From positions 1 to 64,000 of the forward strand of contig NZ_JAPEPW010000005.1 in assembly GCF_026339955.1 (NCBI RefSeq): a stretch of 64,000 nt of DNA. The letters are read 5' to 3'. Every line of letters starts with the position of its first letter. Within the stretch, counting starts at the first letter, position 1. Under the pieces are notes generated by a model. That model did no database searches. It saw only the letters and a list, made by a program, of their open reading frames with translations, and was not told where the DNA came from. Source of the stretch: Streptomyces sp. NBC_01549. Lineage in GTDB: Bacteria; Actinomycetota; Actinomycetes; Streptomycetales; Streptomycetaceae. Shown piece by piece: positions 49,490 through 58,077 of this stretch. The translations under genes were made by a program, and so were the position numbers.

Positions 49490-51721
49490 GTGGACACCAT
49501 CGAGGTGCCGGGGGCGTTGGCCGGGCTGGCGAAGATCGTGGTGGGTAGTGAGTGGCCGAAGGTCAAGGAGGGGCTCCTGTGGGAGCTGGGGCAGCTGGAC
49601 CAGGAGGCGGCCCGGCTGCTGGGTGAGATCCTTGAGGCGTTGCGGCGTGTGATTCCCGGTGCGGCTGCCAGTGCGACCGGTCCGGCCGGTGACGCGATGA
49701 CGGATCTGCTGGACCGGTTGTCGGCCGTGATACCGGATCTGGTGGAGACGGCGAACGCGCTGGGGGATTCGGCGAAGTCGACCGCGGCGGAGATCCAGTA
49801 CGGCAAGTTGATGATCATCGGGGTGATGATCTGGCTGGCGGTCGAGCTGGCGGCGTTGCTGCCGTGGTCGTGGGTGCCGGGTGTTGCGGCGTTGATCGAG
49901 GCGGTGGAGGCCGCGGCGGCGGTGGTGGCCAGGACGCTGCTGGGCCGGATTTTGCGTTCGGTGGCCGCGCGTGCGTCGTTCTCGCGTGCGTTGCAGGCGG
50001 CGGGTGCGGCTTCGGCGAGCCGGATCGCGCAGTTGCTGGAGCGGCTGGGTGTGGACAAGGGTGTGGCGCGGTCGGCGGGTGAGCTGGGCGGCAGGATGGT
50101 CAACGGCGCGCTGGCGGGTACGGCTTTCAACGTGGGTCTGGACGTGGGGATCCAGGCGGGTCAGATGGCGGCGGGGGTGCGGCAGTCGTGGAACACGCAG
50201 GCCACGGCGTTCGGCGCGTTGACGGGTGTGGCCGGTGGCGTGCTGGGCGCGGGTCTGATTCATGGGGTGCAGTCCGCGGTGGGCAGGCTGGGGGAGAAGT
50301 TCGGGGCGCGCAGGGCTGACGCGGAGGGCCTCAAGGGCCCGGAGCGGGTCATTCGTGTGGCCGAGGTCCGGGCGGAGATGACGAGCTGGGTGACGCCGCC
50401 GGCGGTGACGCGGCCGGCGTGGAAGACGGAGAACTTCACGGAGTGGAAGAGTGCCGCGGGGCTGAGGTCGCTGCCGGCCAGGGCCGCGGTCGGCGGGGCG
50501 GCGGGGCTGGGCGCCACGGTCATCGGTAACGCGGCCTCGGGTTATGGCGGTGGTCTGGGACTCGGGTTCGTCTCCGGTGCCGTCGGTGTCATGGCGGAAC
50601 GGCCCCACATCCACGTTCCTCACATCGACATCCCCCATGGTGAGGGCGGTGGCGGGTTTACGGACCAGGACCTCAAGACCGGCGGCACGAAGGAGAAACC
50701 GCAGGCGCCGGGAGCCGGGTCGACGGTCCCGGGAACGGGGGCGGGGTCGACCGGAACGGGAACGACGGGGTCGACGGGAACGGGAACGACGGGGTCGGCT
50801 GGAACGGGAGCGGCGGGGTCGACGGGAACGGGCCAGGCTGGAACGGGGTCGACGGGAGCGGGCCAGGCTGGAACGGGGTCGGCGGCACCGGGGTCGACGG
50901 GAGCGGGGTCGACGGGAGCGGGAGCGGCGGGGTCGGCTGGCACGTCGCGGTTCGCGTTGTCCGGTGTACCCGTGAATGCCGATGTCCCCTCCGGCCTGGC
51001 CGGCCAGGCCGGGCCGCCGCAGGCGCAGGCGGGGCCGGTGGCGGCGGGCGGGACGGGTCCGGTCGCCGCTCCCGGGACCGGGGCTGGGGCCGGGGCTGGG
51101 GCCGGGGCTGGGGCCGGGGCTGGGGCCGGGGATGTCACGGCGTCCGGGCAGGTTCGGGCTGAATCGGGACTGCCGCGAGCCGGGACGTCCGCGACCGGGC
51201 CGGTCGCGGCGGGTGGCGCGGCCGTGCCCGGTGGACTGCCCGGTTTCCACACCGTGCTGCGCAGCGAACATCCCGGGACGGAGCCCGCCGCTGTCGCTCC
51301 TGGTACCGCGCCTGGTGCCGGTAGTACCCCTGCCGGTGTCTCTGCCGGTGCCGGTACCCCTGCCGGTGTCTCGGGCGCCGGTGCTGCTGGTGTTGTTCCG
51401 GCTGCGGTGCGGACCGCGGCGGGTGTGGGGTCCTCTGGTGCGGTCATTGGGACCGAGGGCGGGGTGCGGGCGGGGCGGCGGTGTCCGGCGGGGTCCGTGC
51501 CGCGGGGGCCGGCGTCGCGGGGGCCGGCGTCGGGGGTGTTTCCGGCGCTGATCCGAAGAGTGCCGGCGGGGTGTCCACCGTGGCGGCCGGGGCGGGCGGG
51601 ACCGTGGAGGGCCGGCCACAGCCGTCGGCTGCCGGTGCCCCTGTTTCCTCCGGTGCCTCTGGTGCCTCTGTTTCTTCTGGTGTCCTTGCTGCCGGGCGTG
51701 GCTCGGACGGGCCGTCGGTGA
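49490..51721 (+). pseudogene. polymorphic-toxin-type giant protein, N-terminal part before frameshift
   Basis: From GTG 49490 the frame gives 743 residues. The first 360 are helical and Gly/Ala-rich with a WXG-like start (VDTIEVPGALAGLAKIVVGS, LLDRLSAVIPDLVETANALG), a membrane-like segment (LMIIGVMIWLAVELAALLPW) and GALTGVAGGVLGAGLIHGVQ, typical of secreted-toxin N-domains. A low-complexity GTGST/GAGAG linker (about 400-560) follows. After about 51475 the frame turns into Arg-rich nonsense and stops, while the true continuation lies one frame over from 51481. One base is missing in the G4 run near 51472-51475. Confidence 0.75.
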
Positions 51722-52028
51722 CGGGTGGTGTTCCCGGGCGGGAGGGTGCTGCCGCGTCTGCACCGGCCGGCGGGTCGGACCGGGTCGGCGGGTCGGACCG
51801 GGCCGGCGGGGTGTCCTCGTCCGGTGGCACGGTTCGCAGCGGGCCGGGTGAGGGTGCCGATGTGGGCGGGCAGGCCGTCGTGGGGCCGGAGCGGGGGGCC
51901 GACGCGAGTCCTGGCCCGGCCCGGAGTCCGGAGGTGTCCGTCGGGCGGACCCCGGCCGGGGACGGCTCCGGTGGTGGTGCCGGGCGGGCCGGGGACGGGT
52001 CCGTAGACGGTGCCGGGCGGTCTGGGGA

Positions 52029-52294
52029 AGGGTCCGTAGACGGTGCTGGGCGGGCCGGGGACGGGTCCGGTGGTGGTGCCGGGCGGGCCGGGGACGGCTC
52101 CGGTAGTGGTGCCGGGCGGTCTGGGGAAGGGTCCGTAGACGGTGCCGGGCGGTCTGGGGAAGGGTCCGTAGACGGTGCTGGGCGGGCCGGGGACGGGTCC
52201 GGTGGTGGTGCCGGGCGGGCCGGGGACGGCTCCGGTAGTGGTGCCGGGCGGTCTGGGGAAGGGTCCGTAGACGGTGCTGGGCGGGTCGGTGACG
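52029..52294 (+). repeat. 132-bp higher-order coding repeat of 33-bp units
   Basis: The 33-bp units encode G[DE]GS-x-x-GAGR-[AS]. Four units (132 bp) form a higher-order repeat: the phase starting GGGTCCGTAGAC at 52030 recurs at 52162. It is a flexible linker in the giant protein and a hotspot for slippage. Confidence 0.7.
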
Positions 52295-52881
52295 GGTCCG
52301 GTGGTGGTGCTGTTCCGGAGGATCGCCGGTCATGGGGTGCGGCTGGGGGGACAGCCACGCCCCAGCATGGGGACGACCGCCCCGCACCGCTTTGGCATGA
52401 GGGGGTGCCCACCGACGATCCGCGGGTGGCGCGGGCGGTGGAACGGATCGGGCGGCTGAGCGACGCGCACCGGAACGCGCTGCTGGCAGAGGCCGGCGGT
52501 CTGATGGGGGCGCCCTTGGTGGCCGGGCGTGAGCCCGCACAGGAGGAACTGCGCCGCGCGTACCGTGCCACGCTGGTCGAGGTCGCTGACGCCCTCCTCC
52601 CCGAGAGTGGGGTCGCTGACGTCCTCCGCACCGAGGGTACGGACAGGGCGCTTGAGGTTGCGAAGGAGCGGGGATTCCCGAAGCTCTCGGAGTCCCGGGG
52701 TGGCGGCAAGCGGCGCGAGGCGGCCTCCGGTGCGGGTGAGGGTGCGGGGGGGGCCTCGACGGCACAGCAGGCCGTCGGGCGGAACGCCGCGCCGACCGAC
52801 CCGGCCGGGCCCCAGGCCGCCCCACACCCTGACTTCCGGGGGCCAACCGCGCGCGAGGGCTTTCCCGCCTCCCGGGCATTC

Positions 52882-54255
52882 GCTGCTCCCGGGCCTTCCC
52901 AGCCGCTTTCGTTCCAGCCGCGCAGGCAGGAGGTAGCCGACCGGGGCCCCCAAGTCCTCTGGCGGGGCGGGCTTCCGCAGGGGGACATCTCTCCCTCCGT
53001 GACTATGGGAGACCACCCGTGGACCTTGGACTACCCACCGAACGAGGGCGGCCAGGTCTTCGGGGCCGCGTTCTTCCCTCAAGGCGACTGGCAACGGCTC
53101 GCCGATCCACACCTGGCCCTGCGCAAGGTGACGGATGCCGAGCAGTGGCCCGCCGATCCGCGGCGCCCCGGACACCTCGGGGCGCCCGCTGAGAAGAGCG
53201 AGCCGCTGCCCGTCACCGTGGACGGCGGCGCCTTCGTCATCACCTACCAGGGCTCACTGACTCCCCCGCGCATGCACGCTCTGCGTGTCCCCAAAGGGGT
53301 GCCCGACATATTGCTCCTGCCCGTCGTCAAGGCCTCCGAATACAGGCGGTACGACTTGGCAGCCACCCGCCGCGCGGCCACCGGGATCGCGAACCGTTTC
53401 GGCATACCCGTCCATTACTCCGATGGCGGCACCAACGTCACACGAAAGGATAGCTACGGCACCGCGACGATCCAGCACTGGCCAACTCCGCAAGGCAACC
53501 CGCCCCAATGGCACACCGCCATGCCCACCGGACAGCCACCGGAAGGGATGTCGCGGCCCGCGGTATTCGCTGCTCCCGGGCCTTCCCAGCCGCTTTCGTT
53601 CCAGCCGCGCAGGCAGGAGGCAGCCGACCTGGGCTCCGGAGTCCTCTTGCGGGGCGGGCTTCCGCAGGGGGACATCTCTCCCTCCGTGACTATGGGAGAC
53701 CACCCGTGGACCTTGGACTACCCACCGAACGAGGGCGGCCAGGTCTTCGGGGCCGCGTTCTTCCCTCAAGGCGACTGGCAACGGCTCGTCGATCCACACC
53801 TGGCCCTGCGCAAGGTGACGGATGCCGAGCAGTGGCCCGCCGATCCGCGGCGCCCCGGACACCTCGGGGCGCCCGCTGAGAAGAGCGAGCCGCTGCCCGT
53901 CACCGTGGACGGCGGCGCCTTCGTCATCACCTACCAGGGCTCACTGACTCCCCCGCGCATGCACGCTCTGCGTGTCCCCGAAGGGGTGCCCGACATATTG
54001 CTCCTGCCCGTCGTCAAGGCCTCCGAATACAGGCGGTACGACTTGGCAGCCACCCGCCGCGCGGCCACCGGGATCGCGAACCGTTTCGGCATACCCGTCC
54101 ATTACTCCGATGGCGGCACCAACGTCACACGAAAGGATAGCTACGGCACCGCGACGATCCAGCACTGGCCAACTCCGCAAGGCAACCCGCCCCAATGGCA
54201 CACCGCCATGCCCACCGGACAGCCACGGGAAGGGATGTCGCGGCCCGCGGTATTC
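52882..54255 (+). repeat. 687-bp tandem duplication (modules B and B')
   Basis: Bases 52882-53568 and 53569-54255 are nearly identical direct copies with a period of 687 bp (229 codons), visible in GCTGCTCCCGGG at 52882 and 53569 and throughout. The few changes (for example GCC/GTC at the ADPH/VDPH position) show a recent duplication. It keeps the reading frame. Confidence 0.9.
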
Positions 54256-54908
54256 GCCGTGCAGCCCGCCGGACACGTCCATGACCGGCCCCACACCTCA
54301 GTGGACAGCGGGGACGCCACCGCGGGGCGGGGGCGTTTCGTTCTGGGAGCGGGCCCGGTGGCCGGGCCGAGCTGGTCCGGTCCGGAGGCATCGCACGGCG
54401 GGCTCAGCTCCGACGAGAACGGGACCTTGCGGACAGCCACGCACCAGTATGGGGACGACCACCCCGCACCGCTTTGGCATGAGGGGGTGCCCACCGACGA
54501 TCCGCGGGTGGCGCGGGCGGTGGAACGGATCGGGCGGCTGAGCGACGCGCACCGGAACGCGCTGCTGGCAGAGGCCGGCGGTCTGATGGGGGCGCCCTTG
54601 GTGGCCGGGCGTGAGCCCGCACAGGAGGAACTGCGCCGCGCGTACCGTGCCGCGCTGGTCGAGGTCGCTGACGCCCTCCTCCCCGAGAGTGGGGTCGCTG
54701 ACGTCCTCCGCACCGAGGGTACGGACAGGGCGCTTGAGGTTGCGAAGGAGCGGGGATTCCCGAAGCTCTCGGAGTCCCGGGGTGGCGGCAAGCGGCGCAA
54801 GGCGGCCTCCGGTGCGGGTGAGGGTGCGGGGGGGCCTCGACGGCACAGCCGGGCGCCGGGCGGAACGCCGCGCCGACCGAGGTCCTCGCGCAACCCGGCC
54901 ACCCCCCG

Positions 54909-56069
54909 TTGCGTCCCCGCGCAGCCCTCACCTCTCAACCAGATCCGGGTGAGCGGTTGGCTGTTCGGCAACTGGTGGGAGGAGGTTCCGACTTGGGCTT
55001 GGACTTCCGTCCCGCTGACGCTCGTCCTGAAGCGGTGTTGTCGGGCCTGATCACCGATCGACACCAGGTGGTGACGCGGCGGCGGGACGGGCGGACAGAG
55101 ATGTCAAGGAATCTGGCTCCATGGGTCGCCAGGAATGGTTCCTTCGCAGACGACCCCCTGTTCATCTCGGCCGTGGGAGGGTTCCGAGGGGTTCACGTTC
55201 CCGTCGGCGCCGAGCAAACCGTGCAGCGCCTCGACCCGGCTCGATTCGCCGACGCGCTTAAGCGGGAGCTCGACGCTGCCGAGGTGTCGCCGGACCGGCC
55301 GCTTGTCCTGCTCATCCCTTATGGTGGGCTCGGCGGCCTGAACCTGCCACGAATGATCGCGTCCCGCACCAACCGGGAGACCTGGTCGTTCTCGGGACCA
55401 CTTGCCATCGAGAGTGACGTATCAGGAAACGGATTCATCACCACAGTCGCTGACCAGAGCCAGCCGAAGGGTGCCTGGATCCGCAGTACACCGGATGTAA
55501 CGCCAGCGGACACGGACAACTTCGTTATGAGCATAGACGGACATCTGATACCCGATAGGGACATTTGGGCATTTCCGATCCCCGGTTCCGACCATCGGTC
55601 GGTGGGCCATTCCGTTCATACCCCACCAGATCAGGCTGCACGGGAAAAAGATCAAGCTCACTTCGAGGAGCGGACCTGGTTTAACGACTTCGACGAAAAG
55701 ACGTTTGAATGGTTTGGGAAGAACGCCTACTTCTACAGCGGTCACGGCGCCAAAGAGTCGACCGTCCTGATGACGGACCTGGGTCAGGTATCGGTGGGCG
55801 CAAGCGAATTCGCCCACTATCTGAAACGCAGGAAAAGCCTTTCGGCGCTGTCTCAGGGGTCATCAATCGTGCTGGTCTCCTGCTTCACGGGAGCAGCCGG
55901 CAGCACCGTCGCCCAAACCGTCGCTGACGTCACAGGACGACGCACCTACGCACCTACAGCCGAAGTCTTCGAATCACTGGCGGTCATGCCCTTCGAAGAC
56001 AACACCGACGGCCAGTTCCTCCGCTTTGATCCGCAATCAGCGTCCCCCTTTTACAGCCGGAGATCTTGA
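54909..56069 (+). pseudogene. polymorphic-toxin-type giant protein, C-terminal caspase-like domain
   Basis: This frame (386 residues from TTG 54909; in-frame ATG at 55101) carries the C terminus of the giant protein. The join with the previous part is at the G7 run 54828-54834. Conserved strands include RPLVLLIPYGGLGGLNLPRM and DNFVMSIDGHLIPDRDIWAF. A caspase-like dyad follows: His in NAYFYSGHGAKEST and Cys in IVLVSCFTGAAGSTVAQTVA. This matches the 'lonely Cys'/CHAT-like peptidase domains at the ends of large Streptomyces proteins. It ends at 56069; no immunity-type gene follows before the duplicated BTAD segment. Confidence 0.72.
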
Positions 56070-56095
56070 GGGTCGGTGATGGGTGGGATCGGCTG

Positions 56096-57427
56096 ATGGT
56101 GTTTCCAGGCGTGCAGCGGCGGCAGGGGGTCTCCGCGACGTCGACAGTGGCTGACCTGGGCGCGCGTCTGATGGAGTCGGCGCCAGAACTCGCACCAGGA
56201 GACATCACGGTGCAGCGCCTGGAGCACGCCGCCTACCTGCAGATCACCACCGCGCTGAAGGTGTCCGGGCAGCCGCCCCACCCGGCCGAGGGGCCCTGGC
56301 AGGACATCCCGGACGAGCTCGACAGCATGCAGCCCGAGCAGGCATCGCCTGAGGAGCCGATCGTGCCCTCCCCCGCCGCCGCCCCGATCCCGTCACGGAC
56401 GGCCGCAAACGAGGTGAGCGGTGAAGTCTTCCCGGCCTTGCTCGCCGCCAGCACCGACCCGTCGGGGCTCCGTCTCCTCTCCCCCGCCACGCCGTTGACC
56501 GGGCTCAGCGACGACACCGGCCCGGCAAACGAACCAGTGGCGCCGTCGGCCCCGGCGTCCCCAGATGCCGCGGACTCCACCGACGCGGCAGAGGCCGCGG
56601 ACGCGGCGGACGACCCGGCAGCCGCAGTCGAGGAGTCCACCGAGGCGGAGACGGAAGAGTGCGAGGCGCACGACCTGCACGCCCCGGAGATCCGGGTCCT
56701 GGGACCGGTCGAGGTAACGGGCGTAGACAGCACGGGCCACGGCCCGCGAATGGCGCAGCTTGCCGCTTTGTTGTATTTCCGGCCCGGGCGGAGTGCGGAT
56801 GTCCTGTGTGCGGACATGGAACCCGTCAGCCCCTGGTCGACGAGCACCCTCAACGCTCGGATGCAGGGCCTGCGCAGCTCCCTGGGCAGCGACTCGGCCG
56901 GCAACGTCTACGTGCCGCGCCGTAAGGCGGGCGAGGACCCGTACCGGCTCGCTGCAGGCGTGCGCTGCGACTGGACGCGTTTCCTGCAACTCGTCGAGCG
57001 TGCGCTGCCGCTGGGCCCGGCCGGTCTGACCGATCTGGAGAAGGCGCTCGCCCTGGTGCGGGGAAGGCCGTTCGGCGGCAAGCCGCTGCCCTGGGCTGAG
57101 CCCTTTCAGCAGGAGATGGTCACGCGGATCATCGACGTGGCGCACACCGTGGCCACCTACCGCACGCCCGCGGGCCCGCACCACGACCTCAGCGCGGCCC
57201 GCCAGGCTGTCGCGACCGCGCTCGATGTCGATGACACGGCAGAGCTGATGTATCGGGACTGGCTCCGGATCGAGAGTGCGGCCGGCAACCGGCAGGGGCT
57301 GCACACTGCCATCACTCGCGTCCAGCAGGTCAACCGGGCGCTGGACTGTTCCCTGGAGTTGGAGACCGAGCAGCTCATCAACGAGCTCCTCAACGGCTCA
57401 GGCTCGGCGGTGCGCAAAGCGCTGTAG
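56096..57427 (+). CDS. BTAD-domain protein, N-terminally truncated paralogue of the LysM-BTAD protein
   Basis: From ATG 56096 (TTG 56066 also open) this is 443 residues. About 35 leading residues have no relative here. From 56201 (DITVQRLEHAAYLQITTALK) it copies the C-terminal third of the 41938-45417 protein, with the winged helix (IRVLGPVEVTGVDSTGHGPR) and BTAD repeats, but no LysM or membrane parts. Bases 56201-56976 are about 98% equal to copy 1; beyond that identity drops sharply. It may make a free cytoplasmic regulator or be a remnant of recombination. Confidence 0.7.
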   Translation: MVFPGVQRRQGVSATSTVADLGARLMESAPELAPGDITVQRLEHAAYLQITTALKVSGQPPHPAEGPWQDIPDELDSMQPEQASPEEPIVPSPAAAPIPSRTAANEVSGEVFPALLAASTDPSGLRLLSPATPLTGLSDDTGPANEPVAPSAPASPDAADSTDAAEAADAADDPAAAVEESTEAETEECEAHDLHAPEIRVLGPVEVTGVDSTGHGPRMAQLAALLYFRPGRSADVLCADMEPVSPWSTSTLNARMQGLRSSLGSDSAGNVYVPRRKAGEDPYRLAAGVRCDWTRFLQLVERALPLGPAGLTDLEKALALVRGRPFGGKPLPWAEPFQQEMVTRIIDVAHTVATYRTPAGPHHDLSAARQAVATALDVDDTAELMYRDWLRIESAAGNRQGLHTAITRVQQVNRALDCSLELETEQLINELLNGSGSAVRKAL

Positions 57428-57457
57428 GGGTTGGTGCGCAGGCGGGCCCGCCGCACT

Positions 57458-57898
57458 CTACTGGCTGGGGGCAACGTCCCGGGCCGCGTAGGCGAGCAGT
57501 TCGCTCAGGGCCGCCTCGTTGGACGCGGGCGGCCGGGTGTGCCACTCCCTCAGCGTTTCCCGTACGGTCTGCGCCACCGCGTGCGTGTGCTGGGCCAGGC
57601 CGTCGTCCAGGGCAGCCGCTTCCCCGTCCTGAGCGCGTCCGGTGACGATGACCGGCCCGTGGATCGGGTACAGGGCCATGCCTCGCCATGCGCTGGCCAG
57701 GGCCCATGCGGTGATGTTCTGCGCGAGCCCGAGCGCGCGTCCGTCTCCGTGGATGTGCAAGAGCGCCCGCGGGTGGTACACGCCTTGATCAACTGCGCCG
57801 GTCGTTCCGATGTGGTCCTGGATCGCGGAGTGCGCACCGGTCTCGGGCAGGTCGAGTTCCGTGACGGTGGTGTCGGGGGCGATGCGCAGGGCGCGCAT
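57458..57898 (-). CDS. DUF3846-like protein, copy 2
   Basis: This is a 146-residue paralogue of 45438-45878 with the same motifs: MRALRIAPDTTVTELDLPET, VDQGVYHPRALLHIHGDGRA, LGLAQNITAWALASAWRGMA, GPVIVTGR. ATG 57898 is chosen to match copy 1 in length. Nucleotide divergence is much greater than in the BTAD part, so the two are old paralogues. Function is unknown. Confidence 0.72.
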   Translation of the reverse strand: MRALRIAPDTTVTELDLPETGAHSAIQDHIGTTGAVDQGVYHPRALLHIHGDGRALGLAQNITAWALASAWRGMALYPIHGPVIVTGRAQDGEAAALDDGLAQHTHAVAQTVRETLREWHTRPPASNEAALSELLAYAARDVAPSQ

Positions 57899-57930
57899 GG
57901 GTCCTCCAATCTCAGTGCCGGGCCGGGCGG

Positions 57931-58055
57931 TGCGCAGTGCGCAGACCGCTGCACGCACTGGCTGCGCAATGCGTGTCCAGTCTGCGCAATGCTGGTCTGA
58001 CCTGCGGTTATTCGATTGCGCAGCCGGTTGGTGCTATCTGGACTGCTGATGCGCA
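57931..58055. repeat. TGCGCA hexamer cluster 2
   Basis: There are six TGCGCA hexamers in about 125 bp (starts 57931, 57938, 57963, 57983, 58017, 58050), upstream of DUF3846 copy 2 and downstream of DUF2637 copy 2. This is the same context as cluster 1, including the shared phrase GATTGCGCAGCC (also at 18608 and 45993), although the surrounding bases have diverged. Confidence 0.6.
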
Positions 58056-58077
58056 GCGGCGAGCAGGGCGCGGGATC

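Larger units (their letters stand above)
51481..55050 (+). pseudogene. polymorphic-toxin-type giant protein, middle part
   Basis: The frame continues the giant protein: a Gly/Ala linker, eleven 11-residue repeats of the GDGSVDGAGRS type (51.95-52.3 kb), then modules A-B-B'-A'. A (about 52.37-52.79 kb) contains PLWHEGVPTDDPRVARAVER. B (52882-53568) contains MGDHPWTLDYPPNEGGQVFG and ADLAATRR-like segments, and is repeated at an offset of 687 bp as B' (53569-54255). A' is at 54.46-54.83 kb. At 54834 the G8 of copy A is a G7 in A', which shifts the frame and makes the last 70 residues nonsense. The real frame passes into the next entry. Confidence 0.75.

Noticed and set aside
51950..52300. Regular short repeats resembling a CRISPR array
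   Set aside because: The 33-bp units are head-to-tail, in frame, without unique spacers; they encode an 11-residue protein repeat.
48878..52879. Minus-strand open frame of 1,333 codons opposite the giant gene
   Set aside because: Pro/Arg/Ser-rich shadow of the Gly/Ala-rich plus-strand gene; no start context, no motifs and poor codon pattern.
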